A stretch of 64,000 bases of DNA from Lunularia cruciata (Eukaryota; Streptophyta; Marchantiopsida; Lunulariales; Lunulariaceae), in contig OX419758.1 in the NCBI GenBank assembly GCA_948567375.1, positions 5,151,001-5,215,000 on the forward strand, read 5' to 3'. Position numbers and translations under genes: made by a program. The notes beneath the pieces were generated by a model that saw only the letters and a list, made by a program, of their open reading frames with translations, did no database searches and was not told the DNA's origin. How positions within the stretch are numbered: the stretch's first letter is position 1; each line of letters opens with the position of its first letter. This document shows, piece after piece, positions 1-10,598 of the stretch.

Positions 1-1099
1 TCCAATTTGCAAGGATTTTTCTTCATGCTTGCTATGGTTTTGCCACACATATTAAGGGGTTTCAAATTTAGACTTTAGAGTACAATCTATAAATGATTTT
101 ATGGGTAGAATGTAAAATTTGTATGGGTAGCATGGGAGAGTAGAGAGAGTTATTATGGGTAAATATTCATAGCCATAAATATCTTTATGGAAAATTGAAA
201 ACATGATCCATAGCTTTTTATGGCTTACGAGTGATCTTGTACAGTCCAACTATGATATAAAATTAAAATCTATCCATTTTTGTTTTATTATCAAATTTCC
301 AAACCTTAATTTTTTAAGGAACCACTCAATTTTCAACCAGACCCTGATTATGGGTCTGGTTTTATAGATTTAATACTTGTTCTCATAAAATTCTGAAAAT
401 CTGGAATTCAAACCCCTCTATTGAGTTGTGTTGGGTTATTTTATGCTTTTGCTGGGGTTTTGTTGAGGTTTTATGAACCCAAAAAGCTAGATTGTACTCA
501 CCAAGGTTCCACTAGTGTAACATCTGGATATTGTAGGGGTTCTGCCATGGTTAAAGAGCTTGCAAGAGTCCCACTATAGTTTTTTCTGGTTTGGGGAGGG
601 GGAGAGTGGCGGTGTCTCTTGCATCTATGGTAGTCTTTGGCTTGGTGAAATTTGCAATTTTTTCAAAAGGTAAGGCCATATATATGACTAAAGAGTAGAT
701 AATTGCACCATGTTATTAAAGCAAAGGCATCATGTAACAAAGAAGAACATAGACAAATGACTAAATAAATTAAGTGAATATACATAATGAATAAATGCTA
801 GAATATCTATATACATGAATGTGAAACAATGAAGAAGTACTCAAGAAGAGCACAAGATCTTATACTATACATGAGAAGGATAAATGGTACTAAGAGATGA
901 GAGTAGACTATATAACCCATGGAGGAGCAATGTCAATGTCCTCACCTATGTCCTTTGACTCTAGCTCAACATCTTATGAAGGGGCCATGTCCATGTGCTC
1001 ACATATATCCCTAGTCTTGGTTTCTAGCAAAAGATACTCTAGTTTGACATGCTCTAATACAACATTGATTCACCAAATGATGGATCTCTAAATATACAT
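1..1099. other. AT-rich stretch without recognisable genes
   Basis: I see only short, stop-broken reading frames and no LTR ends, repeats or RNA signatures here. It is probably decayed repeat DNA. Confidence 0.4.
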
Positions 1100-2250
1100 G
1101 GGACCATACCTCCATAGAAGATCCAACTCTCTCTCATGCATAGAGAGTTATTGGAATGTGGTTGCTAAACCCTCATATGGATTCATAATATATTCCATAA
1201 AATGAACCACAATCCACTCCTCCATAAGGAACTCAATAGTTGACTGCTCTAAATCTAATGTTGGCTCTAAATTTATCCAAGGGAGCTATCAAAGAGTAGC
1301 ATGACAAGGAAGTGTAATCTAATGCATTAGAATATAAGGGAGTAAATTCTCATGGATGGATAGTATTATGAGGATGGTTCTTACAATATGGTAGGAATGC
1401 ACTATCAATGATCAAAATATCTCTAAATGGTAGACCTAATTCAATATAAGATATATAATCTTTATACCAATCCCTATATCCATCCATGTCATCCAGCATG
1501 CCCATGATACAAGCACTTGTGTGTATAGCATTGTGCAATAAACTATTACCTGAAATGTCACTTACAAGATGCTAGAAGTCCTATTGGGTGCTATCAATCC
1601 ACAAGATAATCTCAATCCGGGACACATAATACTCTAGGAACTCTTTGATTGCAAGATGGGATTTATACCTAAAAGTAATTCTCACCCTAAAAGAAGTCCA
1701 TCCACCATGCTCTACCAACAAGGACCACTAGCTAGAGAGCATACTACTATCCTACATAATATCAACCAAGCAACCAATATCCAAGACTGAAATCTTCTTC
1801 CACCTCTCATGAGCATGAATGAAGCAAAGAGTACACTTGTGAGTCAAGCTAATATGTTGCCTCATCATTAAAAGTCTAGTAATTTCATCTATAAGTGTCA
1901 TCCTCCTCTCCTCTAGCCACTCAATATGCTCACGTGTATATCTAAAATGAGGTGGAGATGCAAGATCATCCAATAGCATAGGTCTCCAAGCAACTATGTC
2001 CATATTGAGGGTCATCACACTAGTCTCTTCCCCAGGCCCTCCATGCAAACGAGGCTCAATTTGCATCTCCTTTGACCGCATCTCTAACTCACTAGAAAGA
2101 GATTTGTGAGTGATACTCTAAAGTATGTCAGATTGAGTCTCCTTAGTGATCATATACAAATGCTTGGTCTGAGTCTCCTCATGCATGGTAAACTCTCCAA
2201 GTGATGATCTCAAGTACTTGAAATATTTTCCTTGCATCATCATAAGCTTC
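1100..2250 (-). pseudogene. Unidentified degraded coding-like region
   Basis: Read on the minus strand, one frame from about 2240 to 1752 carries roughly 160 codons with a single internal TAG. It is hydrophilic and includes a charged stretch with EHIEWLEERRMTLIDEIT. The same direction stays coding-like, with further stops, to about 1100, including the open piece 1350-1538 (MLDDMDGYRDWYKDYISYIE). I do not recognise the family, and there are no visible catalytic motifs, zinc ligands or membrane segments. It could be the body of an old transposon or a dead host gene. That it was once coding is an inference from the long, low-stop frame and ordinary amino-acid composition. Confidence 0.3.
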
Positions 2251-2891
2251 TTCTAAAGATGTTCTCACCTTAGCTAACAACAATCATTCTCAAAACTTGC
2301 TCTTTATTCTCCATGTCTCCCATAGGGCTACAACCTCTCTCACATGCATCCTCATTCTCATGCTCTCCACTCCTATCAAATGTAAAGGATGTAGATGGAT
2401 CATTGTACACCTTGGACATGGGCAATGTAAAACACTCTTCACCTCTCCCTTTAGTGCAACATCTACAATTAGATCCTCTACACAATCAACATGGATACAA
2501 TGATGGAGATATGTGTACAAGTTCAAATTCTTATCAAATCAAATGAAACCATACTCTCAAATAATTAACTAACACTAAACACATACCAATACATATACAT
2601 AGAGAAGAAGTGGTATTAGATCAATAGAAGAAGTGAAATACATGAGCACAAGATCACATGTTAAGGACAGTATATCACCATAGTTAGGGACAAGTTGAAG
2701 AAGAGAAGTGGTATATAGTGTCATTTAGTCAATAAAGGACAATAAGGAGCAAGTTGAACAAGAGAAGCAGAAGTGAAAATGTAATTTATTAAATAGTGCC
2801 TATTACAAGTGAAAAAACATAAAGTGTTCAAAAAGAATCTCTAAGGAGTCTCACTCACCCTCTACCTCATCCTTGCTAAAGCTACAATCAA
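2251..2891. other. No supported gene
   Basis: Overlapping short frames on both strands around 2290-2546 conflict with each other and none has a recognisable motif. The rest is stop-rich AT-rich sequence. Confidence 0.35.
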
Positions 2892-3203
2892 TCACATAAA
2901 CGGTCTTGTTTGTGTCCTCATAATGCACCTCATCCTTTGAATAAATCCACCCTCCATGAGTATATGTGCGAGGAACTGCTCAACATTGGTCACCTTGAAC
3001 CTCTTGCCATCAGGATGATGAAGTTGCTTATGCAATAAAGCTAACTCTTCACTTGAAACTTGCAAAATCAACTTTGCCCAATCATAATCATTACCTTTTT
3101 GCTCAAGGTCTGCCCTAGACCACTCCACCTTGATCTTTGCAATCAATGAAAGATGACCATGAACTACCTTTGGCTTCCAAGTAGGGACAAGAAGGGCTCC
3201 CAT
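2892..3203 (-). CDS. Hypothetical 103-residue open frame
   Basis: A minus-strand frame of 103 codons opens with ATG at 3203 (MGALLVPTWKPKVVHGHLSL) and ends at 2892. The predicted protein is soluble and mixed in charge, with a probable amphipathic helix (SSEELALLHKQLHHPDGK). Upstream sequence is AT-rich and gives no intron or promoter signal that I trust. It may be a surviving exon or a fragment of the same decayed unit as the coding-like sequence at 1100-2250, which runs in the same direction. No family is recognised. Confidence 0.25.
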   Translation of the reverse strand: MGALLVPTWKPKVVHGHLSLIAKIKVEWSRADLEQKGNDYDWAKLILQVSSEELALLHKQLHHPDGKRFKVTNVEQFLAHILMEGGFIQRMRCIMRTQTRPFM

Positions 3204-3805
3204 TATTTTTAAAAAGGATCTAAAGGTTGGGTATACACACTATTGAGCTAAGTATCATCTTGTTGTGGGATCTCTAATTGGGAACCAATCTTGCACCCAA
3301 TGGTAAGGCACAATCCTCCTCTTTCCACATCATTGGCAATACAAACTCATCATGTAAAACCTAAAGATTAAATAATAATGGTCAACTATTGATGGTACTA
3401 GTGTGTGTGTTTGCATTCCATATTTTTGTAAACACTATGCACATATGCTTATGCAAAACCCAAAAACCAAAGTCACAAAAAATCTAAGTTCAAATAGACT
3501 AATTTTGCCCTTGTTTTTCACTCATGTTTGACTAGAAGATGTTGGATTATGCTATGATTGTGCTACACCAATGGTCTTGCACCAAGGTTCTACTATGGTT
3601 AGGCTAGACCAAAATGGTCACATTGGGTTTTTTTGGGATTACACTATGACCAACTTGCAACTAGGGTTTTTGCTAGGATTTCACTATTCAGGTTGCATTG
3701 TGATCTTTCTTGGCTAGGATGGGGTTTTTTAGGATTTCACTACATGCATAGTGGAATGCATAATATGGAAGACCTATTATTCAAGAGTTCAAGGTTTAAG
3801 GGTTA
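3204..3805. other. No supported gene
   Basis: T-rich sequence with repeated phrases such as 'gattttgctatg' variants around 3540-3740. There is no coding signal beyond short frames. Confidence 0.35.
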
Positions 3806-4411
3806 TAGTGTTTTGAGGAAAAGAGAATCTCCAAGAGAAAGCCAAGAGAAAAAACACAAGAAACACATGGATTCATCCTTCAATACTCCAATGCCCCAAA
3901 GAAGCACCTTGTCTTTATTATATAGAGCAAAGAAAATCCACTCAAAAGGAGCTCCACCCTTGGATCAGATATAGGGATTGGTGACATGTCAATGAGCTCC
4001 ACCCTTAGATTAATTGCATGGATTGGTGACATACATATCCTTGTCCAGTCTGGTTGGTCAAACAAGTTTGACCAGAGGGAATCTTTGGAGAATCTTCTTA
4101 TAGTAAGCTTAGAATAGCATGGGTGAGGTACCATTGGAAAGCTCTTGATGAGACAAACAAGGAGGGATAAGGAAACAATTTTTCTTCTATTAGGATAATT
4201 TTTTCATTTTTCAAGGCCTAATTCATCCCTTTAGGCTCCCAAAATTAGCTCTAAAATTTTTAGTGTGTTTTTGGCCTCTACCCTATAAATAGAAGTACTC
4301 TTTTGGTGGCAACTCTATCTGATCTACATAGACCATCATATATAACATCCTTCTAGATATTATGAAGCCAATTTCCATCTCTAGATAATATGTCTAGCTA
4401 ATGGTATTACA
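3806..4411 (-). repeat. Solo LTR, family E (old copy)
   Basis: About 600 bp align by eye along their whole length with the LTRs of the chromovirus at 49017-55640. Shared landmarks in order are the 'ctttattatatagag' TATA-like stretch, the phrase about 'agctccaccc', 'tttcaaggcctaattcatcc', 'agaagtactcttttggtg', 'aacatccttctagat' and the terminal 'ggtattaca'. The orientation matches those LTRs, whose element is minus strand. It is much more diverged than the two LTRs of the full element, and no primer site or gag follows, so it is a solo LTR. The right end at 4411 is clear and the left end is approximate. No convincing target duplication remains. Confidence 0.75.
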
Positions 4412-4799
4412 AGGGATTTAGAGCAATGATCATGGTGATTTCATGTGGATTTTTCATAGATTTTGTTGTAAATGAAATAATTAAATGTCTTGCAAAAATT
4501 GGGAATGGGAATAAATAAGAAATCTTAATGGAAGAATGGGTGATGAAGACCAATTGCAATTTTTAACATGAGCATGTCTAGGTTTGCTTCTCAAATGCAC
4601 ACCATTGCATTTTGCACTTCATCCTTGTTCATCGAAGCTCTTCTAATAAAGATGTATAAGACTTTTTATGATGGCCAATTAACCACTCCCCATCCTTGAA
4701 ATCTTCTATATTAAGCATATCAAACAACTTCTTGTAATTAGAAATATCCTCAATAGCTCCCAAATCAAAGTAAATCAAAGGAAATTCCTCAATTTCTCT

Positions 4800-5035
4800 T
4801 CCTCTCTATAAAGTCTTCAAGCTATTGGGCATCTTAAAATTTGAAATACCTCTCTTCCCTTCCACCCTCTTTTCCTCCTTTTTGCATAACTCTCTTTCTC
4901 TCTCTCAACCTTTAGCTCTATAAAGCCTTTAGGCTATTGGGCACCATAAACTTTAAAAGATCCATCTCCCCTTCCTTCTTCCTTTTCTCCTTCTTTTTGT
5001 AGAACAAAATTTCTCTCTCTCAAGCTTTAACTCTT
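4800..5035. repeat. CT-rich imperfect tandem duplication
   Basis: Two neighbouring units of about 115 bp share the order 'ctctataaag', 'ttcaagctattgggca' or 'tttaggctattgggca', a CT-rich body with 'cttttcctcc', and 'ctctctctcaa'. The tract is pyrimidine-rich on the plus strand. No coding function is apparent. Confidence 0.5.
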
Positions 5036-5989
5036 GAATTTTGGAAGTTTCTTTCTCCTTTCTCTTGAGCAGACCTTTTCTCTAATTCAAAATTCCCTTA
5101 TGTCTGAGTTGCTACACTCCACCACTTCAAAACACTAGAGCTTAATAAACCCTCTCAAAATTAAACAAATACATAGGGAGAGATACATAAGGGGAGTGAG
5201 TTTGAGAAAAAGTGGAAGAGAAGGTATTGCTTGGCATTCAATCTTAGTACAATGAGAGCACAAATTTCATATAGTGACCACCCCCAAAAGCAAAAATATC
5301 TATTTCTTATATTGGCATGTCTCTTCATACAATGACACCCCATACTCTGAAAAAGTTTCACCTTAATTTTATTAATAAATACTCAAAATACACTTTTATA
5401 CCATACTTCCTAAGTATGACAACTATTCTTCTTCTATTAAATCTCATATGTTCTTTCTATAAAACATCCACAAAAATCTTCAAAAATCTTCAAATATTAA
5501 TATTCAAATCTTCAAATATTAATATCTTCCAATGGATCCACACCAACTAAAATATGGTGACATCTCCACAACACCAAGTTTTAGATTACCAAATTATGGT
5601 CTCAAGGATCCGAAACTTACACAATGCTAGTTAAAATATTAATATAAGTCACAATCAAGTTTCACTAGTAATAAGGCACAATCAAATTGATTGAACTCCA
5701 AAAGACTTTTTCTCAATAAAATATTACAAGAACTTCTTGATATTCTTTTCAATGCATTGTCTTTATTAAAAGAGTTTCAAAACTAGTGCTAATCCAAAAG
5801 TCACTTACTTGATGCATTCTAAACCATAAAAAACTTGCATGTATTTATGGGGTTTCTAGGGGGCTCAAAAGCCCAACATGTTTATTCAATGAAGGATATG
5901 TATTCACTGCTATTGCTCTTGTTTCTTCTCTTTTGTGAAAGTGACTTTATGCTTTAGAGATATTTGGCATATTTGCATCTCCTTCTTCC
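5036..5989. other. No supported gene
   Basis: AT-rich intergenic-like sequence. Small direct repeats such as 'caaatattaatat' occur near 5480-5525. No LTR ends or coding motif were seen. Confidence 0.4.
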
Positions 5990-6400
5990 TCTTGATACTC
6001 CTCTTCTTCATACATATCTGCTCTAATGATCAAAACATTATGTAATATTGCAATCATAATCATCCATCACAAAAGATACCAATCTCTACTATAATTGCTT
6101 TTCAACTAAACTCTCAATTTGTGTAATAAATGCCTTTGACCTTTTAAAATCCTCTGCAATGCTCATTTAATGCACATCATAGCTACACATTTATTGAAAT
6201 ATATTTTATCTTGAGTACATGAAACTTTAAATGGAGGTGCCAAATGGCTCATGGAGACATATTTGGAATCACACAATAGATATTGGTGGTGTTCAAACAA
6301 ATCATCGAGTCCTTGTTGATTCAAATTCTTCCACATAGGTGATTTCTTTAAAGATTTCATGTCATGGCGAGAGTCAGGCATCCCTACACACAAGCACAAT
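5990..6400 (-). pseudogene. PIF/Harbinger-like transposase remnant
   Basis: Minus-strand frame from 6400 to about 5990 reads like the C-terminal half of a DDE-type PIF/Harbinger transposase, the nuclease family related to HARBI1 that cuts and joins DNA-transposon ends in the nucleus. What I see: a MPDSRHD motif followed by LKKSPMW (family pattern P-G-S-x-H-D plus S-P-L-W), then YLLCDSKY (family pattern L-x-G-D-S-A-Y, the second catalytic Asp), then FNKCVAMMCIK, then LKGQRHLLHKLRV and IAILHNVLIIRADMYEEEE (family ending with I-L-H-N). At least three in-frame stops break it, one where the conserved Glu before 'A-F-G-R-L-K-G-R' is expected. No terminal inverted repeats or TTA-type target duplication were found. 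The family call rests on motif order and not on a search. Confidence 0.5.
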
Positions 6401-7061
6401 CAAGAAATAGAAAAATGGTGAGCAAATGTGAAATGAAGATCTCACCAAGACTGCATAAACTTAGTAATAAAACTCTTGGCTGCCTTAGCGCTCTCTTAAA
6501 AAAATCTCTCTAAGTGCCCTAGCACTCACACATCTTCCGAATCACATAAAACTAATACTTTTATGACTCACATAAACAAACTACTCTTACCACTTGTAAA
6601 ATGAATTATTGTCCTCATGTCATTGCAAATTACTTATCCAGTGATGGAATAAGAGCCCTTCCAATTGAATTATATTTATCCACCAATTTTGGGTCTTTGA
6701 GCTAAAGGAAAAAATGTTACATCCACTAACCTGACATGTAGTGCTTGCTATATAAAGATTTCTCCTTGAAGTTTTTGGAACCCTTTGATGCTATTTAGGG
6801 CTATTTTGTATCCAAGGCAGACTGTCAATCCAAATACCCATGAAATTTGATCTCTCTTCTCTCTATTGGGCCAAGCCACTTCCTTTGCAAGATGAGCTAA
6901 AATTTGCACTAATCACTCCTTTTGTAAACCTTATGGTGGATCTCAAGCTAATACTCCATAAATTAATACCTCATGCTATACATGCACCATTCTCCTTGTG
7001 CTAAAACTGTTCAAGTTGTACAGCAAGTTGGATCCACACCAAAATTTAATTCCTCTCTACC

Positions 7062-7253
7062 TTACTCTTTGAAAACCTCATGATCTCTAACAAGGTCTAG
7101 CAAAGTATAAAATGATATCACATCTATCCACATCAATTTTCTAAAGGGGAGAGGATCCACATTCTTGAACAACATGGACACATATTCACTTTGATAAGCA
7201 GTGTATAATTGCTCTACCAAATACCACAAGGAATGTGCAAGTCCAACCATCAT
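7062..7253 (-). pseudogene. Possible N-terminal piece of the same transposase
   Basis: A 63-codon minus-strand frame includes LPFRKLMWIDVISFYTLLDL, which resembles the region before the helix-turn-helix of PIF/Harbinger transposases (F-R-M-x-x-x-x-F-x-x-L). It lies upstream, in the right orientation, of the stronger transposase remnant at 5990-6400. The intervening 650 bp are stop-rich. The assignment is weak and depends mainly on the neighbour. Confidence 0.25.
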
Positions 7254-7579
7254 AAAAGCAAATTCCCACCCTCAATACAAAAATAATCTAGATATCATTC
7301 ATCCTCATCCATGAATTCATCAAATTCCAACCAACTATCATTGTTGTCACTATCACGTTCAAGTTCACCTTGCCATTCCAAGAGTTTCTTCCTCTTGCAC
7401 ATTTTGATTTAGTTACTCAACTTCTTTCATAAACTCATATAAGACATGTTAATAATTAGAACTTGGGACTTGAAGACAACACTAAATAAAAATTTATCCC
7501 TTGATAATACTCTTGTCTCCTCTCCTCTACATTCTTCTCTTCTTCAAAATCACTCTTCTCTTCTTGATCACTCTTGTTT

Positions 7580-8210
7580 TGTGAGCCAACCTATCTCTCA
7601 CTCAAGCCTTTGATAGCTATAAAAGTAGTGCGTAATGGACTAAGAAGACAAAGAACTAAACCTCTCAGACTACTTCAAGGCTAGAACTCCAAGGTATATC
7701 CAAGACTCAAGACATTGTTCACTATAGAACTCAATGAGAGAGAGATAGTTGCAATTTTAAAGATGATTAGTACCTCTTTGCCCTTAGTTTATATACTTCT
7801 AAAATAATTACACACCAAAGTTACTAATTACTAGGCAAAAAGTTATTTAAAGTCAAAAGTCTAAGGGAATATCCAAACGCAATAGAATAATCCTCTAATC
7901 ATGTGGCCTTATCTTGACCTAATAACTAAGTCAAGGATTCTTTCACATGGGCACAAGAATTCTCAACTCTTTCCTCAAAGCCAAACATCTTGGAATAATA
8001 CAAAGTGAATACATTAGAATCCAAAATAGTGGTGCTCACTCTTTCACCTTTCTCTAAAGTAGAATCACCTCTATCTTGGTTGTGACCAACTCTAGCTAAT
8101 CATGACTAATATAGAAGCTTTGTTAAAATCCATATAAACAACATCTTCAATTACATACAATACTAAACTAAATATCCCAATAAAGCAAATATGCACCAAT
8201 GGGTGTTACA
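7580..8210 (-). repeat. Solo LTR, family A
   Basis: Begins TGTGAGCC and ends GGGTGTTACA, the reverse complement of the family A LTR ends (TGTAACACCC ... GGCTCACA). Internal landmarks on the plus strand include 'tctctcactcaag', 'gagaactcaatgagagagag'-like sequence, 'cttatcttgacc' and 'ttctcaactctttcctcaaa'. It is 631 bp against about 690 in the best copies, so small deletions have accumulated. No gag or pol lies next to it. The 5 bp on each side (tgttt / atact) do not match, so the original duplication has been lost or flanks have changed. Confidence 0.8.
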
Positions 8211-8899
8211 ATACTACACTTCCTAGAAGGCAAAATTCTGAAGGAAAGGTGGATTGATCATATTACCTAGCTTTTCATTACTATGGTACTTCATGATGCT
8301 TTCAATCTTCATTAGTCACTCATTGCATCACCTTGATCATTTAGAACATTGGAGATCCAACACTCCAGACAAGTGCAAATGATTCTCTTCACTCAAGCAC
8401 TTATGTTCCTACTTCAAAATTCCTCATCACTACTCAAACAAGCAATAATCCATCATGTAGAATGCACACAATATAGATCTTTGAGTAAAAAGCTTCATTT
8501 GCCAAAAAAGATTCAATGAATGAACTTAGTTTACATTGGGCTAAAGTTCTTTATACTATTCCTACTATCATGCTAAGGAAATCCCATAGCTAGAATGTAC
8601 TAGAAATGTCATATTTATATATATGTCACTCCTTGCTAATCTTATATGATTATTTATCTTATCATAATCTAACTTAATTAAGATCTGCATAAATGGCAAT
8701 GTCAAACCAACTCCTCAATTTTGTTGTTTACTTTTAGTCTACCACTGGTTGATTATCACAAATCCCTTTGGTTATAAAGCTTACCACTCACAAAAAGTAT
8801 ATGGAGTTGGTAATATAGAATCATGAAGCTCTTTGGCCTAAAAGATTTTTTCTTTGTTTTACTAGGCAAGTGATTATTCTACACATTTTACAAGTATCA
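8211..8899. other. No supported gene
   Basis: AT-rich, stop-dense sequence on both strands. I see no repeat family or coding motif. Confidence 0.4.
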
Positions 8900-10104
8900 G
8901 CTCACAAATTTTTACACTACTATGAAGAACTACCCACCTTTTCTCATCCTAATAAGCAATGGAGCCTTCACCTTGTAATCTACAAACTCAAGAAGCATCT
9001 TATTCAACATCTCCTCAAAATTTGGCTTGAGTGCACTTTGAAGACAAGTGAAGAAGTATACACATTGTTTGTTGTTGTACACACTTGCCTCTAATACATG
9101 AATTTAGGTCTTAAGGTCCCACAATTTGACTTGATGTGGTAGAGTCTTTGCTAATTTCTTTTCACGCTCAATCATCTAGTCTGAAATATCTTTCATTATC
9201 ATGAGCACTCTTGCACACTCCTCCTCCAAGCTTATAAAAATGGCCTGATTTTCTCCTTCTAGCTCTTATCTCATTGCACTTGGATGGTATTCTCTCTCCT
9301 CTTGTTTATCAAATTGCTTGGTCAACTCCTTGATTTTGTGAGCTTCTTATAATTACCAAGCATAATCTCATTGGCAGCAATCTTAATCCATGCTTTTTCC
9401 AACTTGGTCTTCAACATGGTCACTTCTTCATCTTGGGCATGAAGCTTTTTGTTGTATTCTAACCTTTTTTTTCAATCTTGAGATTGAGAACTTGTACATC
9501 CGCTTGTGCTTTGTATAGCTTGCTATCATGTTTCTCTTATTTAGTCTGCTTTGCTTTTTTCTACTTATCCAACATTTGCTCCCACTCACAATACTTCTCT
9601 TCTTTAGTCTTGAGCCTCTCCTTGATCTTTGTGAGCTCCTTTTGAGCCCTTGCCTTCTCTTCATTGACCACTTGATCAATCCAATGAAGGTGAGAAACAA
9701 AATTTATGTGGTTGATGATATTCACATCCCATTCTTGATAGTAGGAAAGAATCATTACTAACACATGAAGAGCTTGAACTACATATTGATTATTTCCCAC
9801 AAGAGGGGTATTTATTTGTGGTTGAGTTGGCTTATATCTTCTTCATCTTGAGGCTTACTTTGTCTCAAATTATTGTCCTTGTCTTGTCCTACTCATGCTC
9901 TATCTGCTCCTTGGTGGGAAGTGGAATAAGTACATCTTCTTGTGCTTCCTTGTGTGTGCATTTCCTTCTCCTTCCAATATGCAAACTTGGGTGGAGTCCT
10001 CTTTCTTGGCCTTCAAGATCTCCTTCACAATCTCTTTGAATGTGGGTACCTCTTTGGCTTGTGATCTTCCTTCTTCTTTGTTCTCTCCTCGTTCCACCTA
10101 GACA
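8900..10104 (-). pseudogene. Unidentified coiled-coil coding region, downstream part
   Basis: The minus strand shows a succession of short hydrophilic frames. The clearest, 9561-9800, contains a heptad-like coiled coil (EEKARAQKELTKIKERLKTK), and 9900-10097 is very rich in Lys and Glu (KEIVKEILKAKKEDSTQV). The direction and composition match the minus-strand frames beyond the solo LTR at 10105-12718. I read the two blocks as one gene or transposon body cut by that LTR insertion. The protein family is not recognised and several stops and shifts break it. Confidence 0.35.
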
Positions 10105-10598
10105 TGTAATACCCATTTATGCATGTATGTGTTATTGAGATATTTATTTTGGTATTATAAGTACTTGAGAGATATTATTTATATAGAGATAAAGGATGGT
10201 TCTACAATAATTATAATTAGCTGAATTTAGTCATAGCTAAGATAGAGGTAGCCTTACTTTAGAGGTAGTGGAAAAGATGAGCATCACTATTTTGGATTCT
10301 AGTGTGTTAACTTGGTATTATTCCTAGGTGTTTGGCTTTGAGGAAAGAGTTGAGAACTCTTGGACTCACAAGCCTTTTTTTGGATTCTTCTATAATCCAA
10401 GGATAGCCCATGTGAAGGAATCCTTGACTTAATAGTTGGGTCAAGATAAGACCATATTCTTAGAAGAATATTCCCATGAGTATGAATATTTCTTTAGCTT
10501 TTTGACTTTATTTGAATTTTAGCCTAGTAACTTATGTTACTGTAATAATTAGTAACTTTGGTGCATAACTATTTCACAAGTATATAAACTAGTGATTA

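Noticed and set aside
4860-5060. CT-rich tract as a possible promoter or microsatellite.
   Set aside because: It is an imperfect duplication of mixed pyrimidine sequence, with no gene nearby to regulate.
8211-8245. 'cttcctagaaggcaaaattctg' beside the solo A LTR looks like the family A leader start ('ctagaaggcaagataatg').
   Set aside because: It lies on the wrong side for a minus LTR and the match is only about a dozen bases without a primer site.
9528-10101. Several plus-strand frames (9528-9761, 9818-10039, 9895-10101) look hydrophobic, like membrane proteins.
   Set aside because: They are antisense to the charged, coiled-coil minus-strand frames; Lys/Glu-rich coding gives Phe/Leu/Ser-rich complements.
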